Shown piece after piece: positions 1 to 10,215 of a DNA stretch of 64,000 nt. Position numbers and translations under genes: made by a program. Position 1 is the first letter of the stretch. Each line of letters begins with the position of its first letter. This DNA is from Rhynchopus sp. YZ270_cl-10 (Eukaryota > Euglenozoa > Diplonemea > Diplonemida > Diplonemidae): NCBI GenBank assembly GCA_964035575.1, contig OZ037898.1:1178001-1242000 (forward strand). Reading direction: 5' to 3'. Under the pieces are notes generated by a model. It was given only the letters and a program-made list of their open reading frames with translations. It did no database searches and was not told the DNA's origin.

Positions 1-2
1 AC

Positions 3-179
3 AACGACCTCTCGTATGACGGCCTTGACAAACTCGCGAAGGCATTATGCGAAAGTACGACACTGCAGACAGTGCACCTGAGCTGGGGCGGCAAGCGCTT
101 CCTCCCGCCATGCCTGCTGCGACTGTGCGAAGAGAACAAAGCTGCCCAGACAGAGCTGATCCTGGGTGCAGTGGAGTGA
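3..179 (+). CDS. 3' end of a leucine-rich-repeat (RNI-like) protein
   Basis: The first bases continue a gene that begins outside the window. Reading from base 3 gives 58 residues and a TGA stop at 177-179. The pattern NDLSYDGLDKLAKALCEST followed by LQTVHLSW matches one turn of an NLRC3/RNI-type leucine-rich repeat (N..L...G...LA.AL..N..L..L.L), followed by a short helical cap. Codon use is GC-rich like the other genes here. Such proteins act as protein-binding scaffolds, but with only one repeat visible the specific role cannot be given. It shares the orientation of all other firm genes. Confidence 0.6.
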   Translation, partial: NDLSYDGLDKLAKALCESTTLQTVHLSWGGKRFLPPCLLRLCEENKAAQTELILGAVE

Positions 180-473
180 CTGCCAAAATGAGGCTACGAA
201 CGGATCGTCGTTACTTTATGTTAATGCTTTTTTCATGAAGCCGTCTCTGCCTTCTGCACAAAAGCTTCGCCCAACACAATACAACAACCCCCCCCCGGAC
301 CCACTCAACCCTGTTCTTTACAGAACAAAATGTACAAAAAAAGTGCAGGCCTTTACCCAGTATTGGTGTATAGTGATTGTCGATGCAACAGACAAAAACC
401 CCCTCCCCTATTATTCTTGACGTCGTGCTCCCATTTTCAAAGTTAGTCACTTTTTCTAAAAGGTATACAAAGC

Positions 474-1352
474 ATGGGTTCTATTTGGAGGCGTTTTTGT
501 TTTGTGGGGGTGGTGTTCAGCACGTGCACACTTGCGTCCCCACAGTGCAGTGATGCTCAGGTCGCGGGCATCGCATGGTCGCAGGACGGCAAGACCTGTG
601 CAGACTACACAGCAGACCCTGCGCTGTGCGGGGCACCCAGCTCTTCTGTCGCGTTTTCTCAGCCGCTGACGCTGCGCAGCTGGCAGGCGTGCTGTGCGTG
701 TGGAGGAGGTGTTGGCGAGCATGTGGGCGAGACTGCGAAGCTGGCACCCTGCGCGGTCGGGCAGGGCAGCTGTGACATTGAGCTGGAGACGTACACCACG
801 ACGGTGCTGAAGGCAGGGTGGTGCGGTGGGCTCTTTGCCGGGAACGTCGCACTGCGGCTGCTTCCTGTTGCGGGGAAGGAGTTTCCTGCGCACTACAGCT
901 ACGAGATGTACCGTGCGGACGGGGACGTGATGTGGTACTCCCTCCGCCGCGACATGCTGCCTGGCGGCGAGAACTGCGAGCACGAATTCTACGTGGTGGA
1001 GGCTCCACCGGGCTTCTGGAAGCGGCCGCTTGGGTTCCTCATTGTGTGCCTCCTCCTTGCAGGCGTGGCGATGGGCGCCTCTGCATACTGCGTGATGGTG
1101 GTACGTGGCAGGCTCATCCTCAACGAAGCCGACGCAGCAGCAGAAGACAACGCAACAGGCGCGAACGACGACAACACACGCTACGTGGACTGTGGCGAGG
1201 AAATGTCCGAGCTGAACGTCACCCACGGTGCTGGGGAGGTCAGTGCAGGTGCAGGCGTAAGTGAGGATGTGGATACAGGTCGTGGAGGGCTACTGGTAGT
1301 TGAAGAGGAGCAAGACGATATGTTGCATAGCAAGTCTCTGCTGACCTCGTGA
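474..1352 (+). CDS. Type I membrane protein with Cys-rich ectodomain (unrecognised)
   Basis: This is an intronless gene for 292 residues. The N-terminus (MGSIWRRFCFVGVVFSTCTLAS) is a typical signal peptide. Residues about 23-180 form an extracellular or luminal region with many cysteines (CADYT, ALCG, ACCACGG, WCGG, ENCEHEF), which suggests disulfides. Residues about 186-209 (GFLIVCLLLAGVAMGASAYCVMVV) are one membrane span, followed by an acidic cytoplasmic tail rich in Glu, Asp and Ala. I do not recognise a family. A pyrimidine-rich stretch ending in AG just upstream of the ATG could be an mRNA 5' splice-acceptor site. A cell-surface or endomembrane role is inferred from topology only. Confidence 0.7.
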   Translation: MGSIWRRFCFVGVVFSTCTLASPQCSDAQVAGIAWSQDGKTCADYTADPALCGAPSSSVAFSQPLTLRSWQACCACGGGVGEHVGETAKLAPCAVGQGSCDIELETYTTTVLKAGWCGGLFAGNVALRLLPVAGKEFPAHYSYEMYRADGDVMWYSLRRDMLPGGENCEHEFYVVEAPPGFWKRPLGFLIVCLLLAGVAMGASAYCVMVVRGRLILNEADAAAEDNATGANDDNTRYVDCGEEMSELNVTHGAGEVSAGAGVSEDVDTGRGGLLVVEEEQDDMLHSKSLLTS

Positions 1353-1920
1353 ATGGGGGTGTTGAGAGGTGTTCTGTAGACGTTTATTAAAGATGTGTGC
1401 GAGAGGCACGTTCATCTTTTAATTTTTCTACTATTGGGGTTCACCCATGTAAGGTGCTTGTACCAAGGTGCGGGTACTGTCGGGTGAGGGTTTTTTGTAT
1501 TTCAAGTCATTTATTAGTAGAAGTGTTCAGGTTTTTCGAACCAGAAGTAATTTTTTTAGGGGGCAGACCCTTCAACGGGTTTTGTTATGTGGGTGCAAAA
1601 AAAAGTGGGGCGGGTGGCGAGAGAGAAAAGGGGGGGAAAGTGTGCCACCTGATTTTGAGATTTCTTGTTCAGTTCTGTTTCGTTTTTGATGCCTTTTTTT
1701 TTGTTTTTTTTTTTTGGTTCCGTGCAATATGCAAATGGCGATGTGTTGCTTTGAGAGAGAAACAATATTGTGCTTCCGTACGCCGAATATGTTGCGTTCG
1801 TCAAAAAAAAAGGGGGTTGTTGATGTTTTTGATACCTGTACCCCTGTACCCCTCACATGACTCTTTTTACCACTCACCACAACACACCAGGAATACTCTC
1901 TGTACAACCTGCAAAGAAAG
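1353..1920. other. Intergenic spacer
   Basis: This is an AT-rich spacer with T runs and no convincing reading frame. It contains one copy of the dispersed motif TTTGTATTTCAA (about 1496-1506) that recurs in other spacers. A pyrimidine-rich stretch ending in CACCAG about 30 bases before the next ATG is a plausible trans-splice acceptor. Confidence 0.5.
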
Positions 1921-4467
1921 ATGATGGCAGTGAGCAGCTTGGCGCTGCTGTGTGTCAGCAGCACAGCACTTCGCGACATGGCGCATTTGAACAGCGGCAC
2001 TGTAAAGAGCACAGACCGCTTCGGCATGAAGCGTCTGGGCTCCATCTACAACGAAGACTACTCCTACGAGGGCGTCTTTTCGAGCAACGGGGCGTGGAAC
2101 ACAGGCGGCCTCAACTACCTTTACAAGAACACCAGCGGAACCCTCAGCGTCCCTGCAAGCGGGATGCGCAGCAGTGTGCCGCTCGGTGGGTTCGGCTCTG
2201 GAGGTATTGAGCTGCGTGCCGACGGGCGTATTGGTGATTGGGGTACAACCTTTAATAACGGTCCGCAGGCAAAGACAGGGGCAGGTAAGGTGGAGAACAA
2301 CAACTTCGCGATGGGTGTTGCTGTCGGGGATGCGTACACCATGCTGCGCACGCAGCCCCCCGCAGGTGTGCCCGCAGCAGACGCTGTCGCGAGCATGACG
2401 TACAGCGGTGCCTTCCCCGTGTCGCGTATTGTCGCAGAGGACGCACGCTTGGGTGCGCAGGTCGTGCTCAACGCCTTCTCGCACTTCGAGATGCACAACC
2501 CCGAGGAGTCGTCGCTGCCCGCAATCCACTTCACCTTCACCGTCGCAGGCGGTGCGTCTGACGCAGACGCGGCAGTGCTCTTCAACCTCCCCACAGAGCT
2601 CATGGGCGGTGCCAAGGTCGCGCAGTCGACCAACGGTGTTACGCTCAACGGCGCGTCAAACGAGACTGTAGGGAACATGACGCTCGCAGCGTCGTCGTCG
2701 GGTGTGTCGATGTCGTCTTCCTGGGGTGAGTTTGCGGATGTCGGTGCCACGTGGTCTGCGTTCAAGTCCGGCAAGGGTGCGCTCCCCAACACGTCGTCCG
2801 GAACAGGGCAGGCCGCGCTCTCAGTGAAGTTCCACGTCCCAGCAAACACAAACACAACTGTGACAGTGACGTTCGCCTACTACTTCCCCACACGCCACTG
2901 GGGCAGCACCGACATCGGGCAGTTCTACGGGTCCAAGTGGAGCAGCTCTGAAGACGTCGCGCAGTACGCAGTTGCAAACATTGACAAGACGTCTGCGGCT
3001 GCAGTTGCCTGGCAGAAGTTTGCAATGGACAACGACATGCCAGACTGGCTGCGTGACGCGCTCGTGCAGACAGGAGGCGGGCTGGGGAAGACCTCGATGT
3101 ACCTGAAGGACGGAAGGTGGAGACAGTACGAGTCGCACAGCTGTGCCCAGATGGAGCCCCCGCACATCCACTTCTACCGTGCGCTGTTGTACTCAAACAT
3201 CTTCCCCACGCTCGAGCAGGGAACTGTGGAGATGTACGCCGCCGCACAGGGCCCGGATGGTGACGTGCAGGAGCTCTTCGGATGCGGCTGTGGTGGCTGT
3301 GGGGGGGGTGAGTACAACCTTGACACGGCGATGGGTGGTGCACGTGGCGATGACACAAGCTTGTTCCTCATCGATGCTTACATGAACCTGAAGTGGCACG
3401 GCCAGGATGGAGAGAAGGTTGTGACGAAGATTATGCCTTCCATCGTGCGTGCGTTGTCTTGGGTCACCACCAACGCTGCGACGTACGGACTTCCGAAGGA
3501 CCTGAGTGACACGTTCGACGAGCACGGTGCGATGGGTGACACAAACACGTACAGCGGTATCATCTACCTGACCGGACTTGCCGCTGCACACGAGCTGGCT
3601 GTGTTTGCAAAGAACACAACGATGGCGGCTGAGGCACTGACTGCGCTGGCAACAGGCAAGGAGAAGCTGATGTCAGACCTGTGGGTGGGTGACCACTTCC
3701 GCTCGTTCTGGTGCAACAACGGAAACTCCGATCCCATTGCCCTGCAGGGAGATGTGCTGTACGGCCACGTGTGGGCACAGCTCCTGGGTCTGGTCGATCG
3801 CGTGGGCCTCGACAACGCGAACATCGTGAGCCACCAGAAGGTGGAGAGAAGCTGGAACCTCAACGACTTTGGTATTCAGTTTGCCACAAACCGCACCTAC
3901 GACTACCACTGCAAAGGGAAGACCGGAGGCAGCCAGCCCAACTCCGGGTTCCAGGACCACGACACGTGGACGATGATGTCTATTGACCACGCATCTGTGG
4001 GCATCTTCCAGGGCCAGAACACAGCAGACGCACTGGAGGTTGCCAGGCGCATGATTGACAGCTACAGAACACTGAACAAAGACCAGTGGGACTTCAGAGA
4101 CTTGAGCAGCACATACCCTGATGCCGTGGAGGGCGAGCCTTCGCGCCCGGTTTGCAACTCTCACTACACGAGGCAGACGATCATGTGGGCGATCCCGATT
4201 GCGCTTTCGGGACAGCAGTGGGACTCACGGAGCGGACGCCTGACGCTTGCACCCAAGGAAGGCTACGCACGCATGCCTTTGATGCTGGGCTCGTCTGTTG
4301 GTATTGTGACCGTGACGGAGGCGCAGTGTGTGGAGATCGAGACACTGTCGACGTCGCCAAACATGGACACAGTGATCAGCAGCATTGCGCTCCACGGAGT
4401 GGAGATGGCTGTGAGCGAGGCCACGCTTCGCATTGGTGGCAAGGTTCTCGCGTGCCCTAGGAAGTAA
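1921..4467 (+). CDS. Secreted GH116-family glycosidase (GBA2-like beta-glucosidase/glucosylceramidase)
   Basis: The 848-residue protein has the two-part layout of glycoside hydrolase family 116. An N-terminal beta-domain carries the hallmark PLGGFGSGGIELRADG near residues 87-102. The C-terminal (alpha/alpha) barrel holds EPPHIHFYRALLYSNIFPTLE near 411-431 and SDTFDEHGAMGDTNTYSG near 529-546. By position, E404 or E411 is the likely nucleophile and an Asp in D530-D533 the acid/base, but I cannot settle which. Family members hydrolyse beta-glucosides, including glucosylceramide. Unlike animal GBA2, which is cytosolic, the first 18 residues (MMAVSSLALLCVSSTALR) look like a signal peptide, so a secreted or lysosomal enzyme is inferred. 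Two adjacent ATGs start the frame. No intron is needed. Confidence 0.8.
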   Translation: MMAVSSLALLCVSSTALRDMAHLNSGTVKSTDRFGMKRLGSIYNEDYSYEGVFSSNGAWNTGGLNYLYKNTSGTLSVPASGMRSSVPLGGFGSGGIELRADGRIGDWGTTFNNGPQAKTGAGKVENNNFAMGVAVGDAYTMLRTQPPAGVPAADAVASMTYSGAFPVSRIVAEDARLGAQVVLNAFSHFEMHNPEESSLPAIHFTFTVAGGASDADAAVLFNLPTELMGGAKVAQSTNGVTLNGASNETVGNMTLAASSSGVSMSSSWGEFADVGATWSAFKSGKGALPNTSSGTGQAALSVKFHVPANTNTTVTVTFAYYFPTRHWGSTDIGQFYGSKWSSSEDVAQYAVANIDKTSAAAVAWQKFAMDNDMPDWLRDALVQTGGGLGKTSMYLKDGRWRQYESHSCAQMEPPHIHFYRALLYSNIFPTLEQGTVEMYAAAQGPDGDVQELFGCGCGGCGGGEYNLDTAMGGARGDDTSLFLIDAYMNLKWHGQDGEKVVTKIMPSIVRALSWVTTNAATYGLPKDLSDTFDEHGAMGDTNTYSGIIYLTGLAAAHELAVFAKNTTMAAEALTALATGKEKLMSDLWVGDHFRSFWCNNGNSDPIALQGDVLYGHVWAQLLGLVDRVGLDNANIVSHQKVERSWNLNDFGIQFATNRTYDYHCKGKTGGSQPNSGFQDHDTWTMMSIDHASVGIFQGQNTADALEVARRMIDSYRTLNKDQWDFRDLSSTYPDAVEGEPSRPVCNSHYTRQTIMWAIPIALSGQQWDSRSGRLTLAPKEGYARMPLMLGSSVGIVTVTEAQCVEIETLSTSPNMDTVISSIALHGVEMAVSEATLRIGGKVLACPRK

Positions 4468-5175
4468 GCGCACTGTGATGCGCTTGCCGAGCCTTGATGA
4501 TGTTTTGGGCACCTCGTTCAATATCTATCGTGTTATGTGTATTAGTTTCATCCGCATCCACAAACTGATCGCGGGGGTTCTACCTGCATTCCCCTCAATG
4601 CATTCTTTTGTGTCGGTTGCGGACCGTGTACTGGACGTGTGTTTTTATTTCTTTCTTTGAGAACTGTGCCCTTTTTTGCGCACATATGCTTTTTATCATT
4701 TTTTGTTGCAGGGTATTTGTACTTTCACCGGGGCTGGCATCGTACGTGGGTCAGTCGGAGGTGCCTGCATCAACAACTACAGTTTTTCTTTGAAGGTGAC
4801 TAAGCACGAGAGGCTTAGGGTCATCTTATAAACTTTTCTTCTTTTCAAAGGCAAAGGTGGCTTCGCACGAGACGTTTGGGATCATACTGTCTTCTTCCTT
4901 CGTTCCATCTCCACCACCGTTTGCCTGGGCTGTGCCCCTGCCATAGAGACGTGTCTTCATTGGGGGCAAGTGTTCGTGGGGCAGTTTGCTGCAACAGTAT
5001 ACAAAACTACCTCGCGAACGATACATGGGTTCTGTTGGTGTGGTGCATGTGTCTTGCATGTTCTGTGGCATACACAGAAAGCGCCTAGATGCATATGCAC
5101 CAACTCCCGCGTTCCCTTATGTTTCTTTCAAAAAAATTGAAACCTATTGAGTGCCCGCCTTTCAAAGACTCGTTT
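4468..5175. other. Intergenic spacer with dispersed-repeat copy
   Basis: There is no supported gene. Bases 4793-4845 (AGGTGACTAAGCACGAGAGG, then a shared tail ending in ACTTTTCTT) closely match 16626-16680, another spacer just downstream of a long gene. Nothing else stands out apart from T-rich runs. Confidence 0.45.
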
Positions 5176-5184
5176 ATTTTTTTT

Positions 5185-6157
5185 GGGAAAACCTTTATTC
5201 GGCTCACAAAAAGTAATTTTTCCATCATTCGGCTCACAAAATAAAATTTTTACATCATTCTATCAAAGTTACTATAATTTTTCCTTCATTCGGCTCACAA
5301 AAGTTAATTTTTCCACCATTCTATCAATATTTTGCCAATTTTTCCATCATTCTATCAAAGTTTTTTTTTCACTTTTTCGAAGAAATTTTTACCGCTGGAA
5401 AAAATTTTCGGGTTGGGATTTTTTGCCCGTTTTTATAGGTTGTGGGAGGGGAAAATTCGTAGGTGACTTGTTGCGGCGAAGGTCACGCATGTCAGCAATC
5501 ACACTATGTGCACCATAGTTTGATACACTTCTCACGTTATCGCAGGTCTGGGAGGCGACGGCGCCGACGATTCCTGTGTTGGCAACAGGGTGATCGTCAG
5601 AGGTGCAGGTGCGCTCGTGCTGGGTGATGTGACAACCATCACCGTCGTTCACCGCACACACCCTCCATGCACACATAAGGAACCGGCACACAAGGGTCAT
5701 TCGGGTGCCTGTGCGGTTCGAGACGCGGAAGGAAAAATGTGGAGGATGAAGGAGGGCCTGCCACGTGTTTTACCGTCTCCTTCAGGTCATCCAAGCTGTC
5801 AAACTCGGCACCAGTGACCACTTGTCTTTGCATGTTTAGCAAACAGTGTGTAATTTGTGACCCTGGAAATATAATTTTTTCGAAAAATGCAAAAAAAAAT
5901 GACCCCGTTTTTCCTCAAAAAATACCACCCAAATTTTTTTTTCCAGCGGTAAAAATTTCTTCGAAAAAGTGAAAAAAAAACTTTGATAGAATGATGGAAA
6001 AATTGGCAAAATATTGATAGAATGGTGGAAAAATTAACTTTTGTGAGCCGAATGAAGGAAAAATTATAGTAACTTTGATAGAATGATGGAAAAATTTTAT
6101 TTTGTGAGCCGAATGATGGAAAAATTACTTTTTGTGAGCCGAATAAAGGTTTTCCCA
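5185..6157. mobile_element. Foldback (long inverted-repeat) element
   Basis: The arms 5185-5410 and 5931-6157 are near-identical reverse complements. At least 214 bases align with a single one-base shift, and similarity fades toward the centre. Each arm is built from shorter subrepeats (ATTCGGCTCACAAAA and TTCTATCAA blocks). Both outer ends (GGGAAAACCTTTATTCGG) abut ATTTTTTTT, which could be a 9-bp target duplication, although it is low-complexity. No transposase is present, so it would be non-autonomous. The central 500 bases are GC-richer and exon-like (see the separate entry). Confidence 0.7.
5542..5817 (+). other. Exon-like open stretch inside the foldback element
   Basis: After CACGTTATCGCAG, a good 3' splice site, one frame stays open for about 90 codons and begins LGGDGADDSCVGNRVIVRGA. 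It ends at a TGA at about 5818. It has the GC-rich codon use of genuine exons, unlike the AT-rich arms on either side. It may be a piece of a host gene captured between the inverted repeats. I do not recognise the protein, and chance cannot be excluded. Confidence 0.3.
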
Positions 6158-7549
6158 TTTTTTTTTTTTTATTTATATTGTTGAACATTGGTTGTGGTAG
6201 TGCCGGCACCCCAAGGATGCCATTGAACATTTCCCATCCAACTGGACCAATCATTCCCCCCTCTCTTGCACCCAGCAACACAGCAATTTTTCGATTATTT
6301 TTTTTGCTGTTCTTTTTTCTCCGATTATTTGAAAGACGATCAACCCTCTTCGTAGATTTTTCTTGAAGGTGAGAAGGAACATCGATCCAAGGCTGCCCTT
6401 AAGGGCAGACCGGGAGTGCTCTTCCAAGCACGACATCGCACATGAGACGTTGCGACCTCTTTCAAGTTTTATCCACTCCCTCCTTTCCCCTCCCCTTCAT
6501 CGTGTATTTGTAGTACAGTGAGTCTCATGCATTTATGGATACGTTTTATTGCGGGTAACTCAATTAAGGGTGGAAATTCCATGTATTAGGTCACCCTCCA
6601 TTAGACAGGTAAATGTGTGACGTCACTGTATTTTGTAGTGGTTCTCGTATGCCACAGAAGTATTTCCCCCCCCCCCCCCCCCCCTCATGTGTGCCTCTGT
6701 TTTCTCCTGTGAATCCTTTTATTGTCTTCCCCAAACAAGAAAAAAAGTAATAGTGGAGTTCATCCTCGAGTGTCTACACTAATACAACAAAGTTTTCAAA
6801 AACCAAAAAAATACTGTTGATGAACAAAAACCTTTGCAACGAAAAAAAAAAAATGTTGAATTAAATAGTCTTTACGACAACCCCAGGTGTTGACAAGCTC
6901 TGCTAAGATTGCGAAAAAGAAGAAGAAAATAAAAAGGGGGGTAAACCATTGATGACAGATCCCACGGCAGATACACAAAAAAAAATACAGGCAGTATTTG
7001 ACAAATGTGTGTTCACGAGGGATGTTTCAAGCCTTTTGTTTTATCTTTTGTTTTTTTCCATTTTGAATAAGAGTTGCCTAATTACCATGCGTTGGCTTTT
7101 GGCTATAGTTTTGAATGTTCATCGACGGAGGACCGAACGAACGAGAATATCAGGGAATCGAAGTCGGTTGGTCACACTGCAAAAAAAGGAGTGGTCCATC
7201 TTACGTCACGTCAAGCAGCTTCGACTGGTTGCGTGTTATCGTGTCAGAATTTGCCACAATAATGGGTTCGGGTGGTACAAGACCTGAATTATTGAATTAT
7301 CGCTGAAAAAGAAGTTGTCAAGTGTCCTTTGTCGCTCCAAGCCCAAAATATGTGGTGTGGCCAGCCGTGAATATACAATTGTGAAGAACAAAGACAAAAA
7401 AAAGCTAAAAGCAAAAAACAGGTTGACAGTGATTATGTGTGCAAAAAAAAGGAGAACAAAAAAAAAAAAACACATAAAAACGTTGAGGTCCAAATAAAGG
7501 CTTCGCATCAACAGCACAATCTAAACAAAAAAGGACATTTTTTTGAAGA
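6158..7549. other. Intergenic spacer, poly-C tract, dispersed repeat
   Basis: The spacer is AT-rich with a run of 19 C at about 6666-6684. Bases 6752-6800 (GTGGAGTTCATCCTCGAGTG and onward) match 47287-47340, so this is a dispersed repeat. Short open frames near 7115-7306 lack the codon bias of the firm genes and are not called. Confidence 0.4.
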
Positions 7550-8372
7550 TCAGAACCCCTTGTGTATTACTGCCTCACACAACACCTGCACAAAGTCTTC
7601 ACCTGGCTCTCGGATTGGCACTTCACTGCGACCATTGCTTGCCGTTCTGTTCTGTGCTTCGACAAGCTGCTTCCCCAGGTATTGGATTTCTTCTGAGAGG
7701 AGATCTACCTGCACTTTTGCGGCATGTGCAGCACTCACTGCCATCAACGGCTTGTCAAGCCATGTTACCAACACCTCCAAGGCCGCGACACAGTCTTTGT
7801 GGAGTCGTGAACGCACCGTGTTCCGGTTCTGATGACGTGTGTTGGTGCTGGGAAGGGTGTGGCACAGGGTCTCGACCCTCATCTGTGTTTGTGCAGTTCG
7901 AAGTCGTGCACAATCTTCCCCAGGTCGTCACACAGCTTTCTCCCTGTCACAATAGCGTCGTTTCTCGCGAAGCGGAGGCGAGTGTACTCCTGCAGCCACT
8001 TCAAAACTTCGTGGGAGGCATTATTAACCCCGTGGTTGCGGGTGTTTTGCTGGGGTGATGGAAGCTCTGTCTTGGAGGACGCACTGATCATCATTTCCTG
8101 AAGGGGGTTGACGGTGATGGGCTTGATAGCAGGGGCGGGGCTGGCAACAGAAAACCGTAGAAGTGGTGGTTTGTCTCTTGTTGCGACGTGGACGAGAGCC
8201 GACATTCTCATCTCTCCACCGACTTGGGACCATGGACCGCTCTCCATCCCTGCTGCCTCCACTGTTGTCACTTCACAACTGCACTGCTTCTCAAATCGTC
8301 TTATGTCGTTAACCTTCAAAAGCGTTGGCAGAATTGATCTGCTTCACCTCTTGCAAAGTATAGACAATCCAT
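7550..8372 (-). pseudogene. Possible minus-strand gene or gene remnant (unrecognised)
   Basis: Three successive open stretches on the minus strand read like one helical protein in different frames. They start at an ATG at 8372-8370 (MDCLYFARGEADQFCQRF), continue through 8346-7879 (containing HEVLKWLQEYTRLRFARNDA), and finish in 7882-7550 (containing CVAALEVLVTWLDKPLMA). The last two overlap by an ATGA. Either short introns or frame changes separate them, and I see no clear GT-AG pair. It would be the only minus-strand gene in the window, so a decayed or transposed copy is a fair reading. No family is recognised. Confidence 0.33.
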
Positions 8373-8424
8373 TAGCAGAGGAGAGTGGTTTTGCGCCCTT
8401 CCCCTATCACACACGACGGTGATG

Positions 8425-8635
8425 TAACGGGTGTTACAAGTGGAGTTACAAGTGAGTTACATGTAACTTTTGTTACATGTAACTCACTTGTAACTCACTT
8501 GTAACCCACCAGTTACAACCTGATTTTGCCTGTAATTCATGTATCCCACTTGTAACTCACTTGTAACTCACTTGTAACGGTTTTTCACTTGTAACGTTAC
8601 ATGTAACTTCACTTGTAATGTACTGTACATCACCG
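8425..8635. repeat. GTTACA/TGTAAC repeat cluster with perfect hairpin
   Basis: About 200 bases are made mostly of ACTTGTAAC and its reverse complement GTTACAAGT. Within it, 8445-8467 and 8472-8494 are perfect 23-base reverse complements separated by only TTTT. The cluster lies between the minus-strand remnant and the next plus-strand gene. Confidence 0.8.
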
Positions 8636-8735
8636 TCGTGCACACACACACCACAGGGTCCCCCCCTTTGCAAACCTTACCCCACCTACCGACCATGCGG
8701 TAAACCCCACACACTGTTCCCTCTTACTCTCCTCA

Positions 8736-9452
8736 ATGCCTGTCCACCCCCCGGTCTCGAATGGGCTTGCGTTCACCTCTGGCAAGGCGAGCCGTGAGCG
8801 TGGTGTTAATGGCACTGCGAATGGCTTTTATGGAGGCCAGGCGACGTTCCGGCCGAAACACCCGAAGTCGCAATACCCTATTATGCCTTGCTGGGGGGCG
8901 GTGCCGGTGAGGAGTGGCGGGGTGGGTCCGGGAGAGTACTTAGGGATTGCAGAGTTTGGGCAGAGCACGGCGACGGGGAGTGGGCTGGCTGCGGGGCGGG
9001 AGCGGAGTGCGCGGTTCGCACGCACCGCGAGACGGCCCTGCAGGAGTATGACAGGAAGGGTGGTCTCGACATTCGGCAATGCGGAGCGCTTTGGGACCGC
9101 GACACCTGCCAAAAGCACGCCCGGTCCACAAAGCTATGCTACACAGTACAACCATCCAAACACCTCGCGTCACGTCTTCCGCAATGAGCTCTCCCCGCAA
9201 CCCCTAGGAGGCGGGCCAAAGGTGCGCACCCAACACGGATTTGTCTCAGAAAAGCTGGATGTCTTCATCCCGATCCACGTCTGCGCGGAGGTCTCACCAC
9301 ACTCCTACACACCGCGGTACCCCACCGTCGCAGGCAAAAGCACGACATTCAACAAACAGTTCCGCCTGCAGCAGGAGCGCTTCGATATTACCTGCATGCC
9401 GAGACCGCCTCCGTCCCGTCCTCGCTCCGCGCCCTCAGTGCGGTGTGTATGA
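8736..9452 (+). CDS. SHIPPO/STPGR-repeat flagellar protein (CIMAP/ODF3-like)
   Basis: This single exon encodes 238 residues. It contains a clear SHIPPO-type motif, FGNAERFGTATPAKSTPGPQ followed by SY (about residues 113-134), and looser PGEY and YTPRYP matches. Proteins with these Pro-Gly-Pro repeats (ODF3/CIMAP family) bind microtubules inside cilia and flagella. The remainder is basic, rich in Gly, Ser and Arg, and probably disordered. The N-terminal FYGGQATFRPKHPKSQYPIM also resembles short axonemal microtubule-inner proteins. The family call rests on one strong repeat. The ATG follows a pyrimidine-rich leader. Confidence 0.6.
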   Translation: MPVHPPVSNGLAFTSGKASRERGVNGTANGFYGGQATFRPKHPKSQYPIMPCWGAVPVRSGGVGPGEYLGIAEFGQSTATGSGLAAGRERSARFARTARRPCRSMTGRVVSTFGNAERFGTATPAKSTPGPQSYATQYNHPNTSRHVFRNELSPQPLGGGPKVRTQHGFVSEKLDVFIPIHVCAEVSPHSYTPRYPTVAGKSTTFNKQFRLQQERFDITCMPRPPPSRPRSAPSVRCV

Positions 9453-10215
9453 GTGAGGGAGGGGAGGGGGGCGCAATCTGCTTTTCGATCATTTTTGATG
9501 GGGATGGGGGGGATTAAGAAGCCCTGTTTCTTATCCAAAAGAAAGAAAAAAAAAAGAAAAAAAATAGACAGAAGAACCGACATTTACATGCCAGTTTTTG
9601 TTCAAAGGTGACGAAGGGGACGAAGGATGAGGAAATATTACCAACTTTTTCCTCTTGAATTTTTTTCTTGTGTACAACTCAAAAAATCCGCATTATGTGA
9701 ATATGAGGAAAGGAATCTAGTGAATCAGACACAACTCGAGTGTGTCTGCACCGATATGACGAAGTTTTTCACCGAGCAAAAAAAAAAGTGGGGGTTTCAT
9801 TTTTACCATTCAGCTTTCAGCTTACAGCAACAAAAGCAGTTCCTGGGTTCAGAACGCTTTATCTACATTGTATCTGGATTGGTAGCTGATTCAATGAGCG
9901 GGGCAGGTTTTAGGCAATGGAGTTTCCATTGACTTCCTATGAGACGCCGCAAGGCACCTTTCCCAAATTGTATGCTGATTTAATGAGCCGTTCTGTATCC
10001 ACTGTTAATCCATTTACTCTGAGACTTGCGTGGCTTAAATCCTTGAAACAAGCAAATCCCCTACCTGCTCAACCGCAAGCTGCGTCTGCATCAATCACTA
10101 CAACACTTTTCCTCTCTCTCTCTTTCTACCACCTTTGCATTTCCTCACATTCTCTTTTGCTCCTTCATCCAACACATTTCATTACAGCCCCCTCCCTCTC
10201 CCCCTCCCTTTTCTC
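9453..10215. other. Intergenic spacer
   Basis: No gene is supported. Two similar segments, around 9889-9900 (CTGATTCAATGAGCG) and around 9976-9989 (CTGATTTAATGAGCC), suggest an old local duplication. From 10100 the sequence becomes a long pyrimidine tract ending ATTACAG at 10187, a candidate splice acceptor 28 bases before the NFU1 start. Confidence 0.4.

Noticed and set aside
7115-7306. 63-codon frame MFIDGGPNEREYQG
   Set aside because: Overlaps another equally plausible frame; short, with no acceptor and no codon bias.
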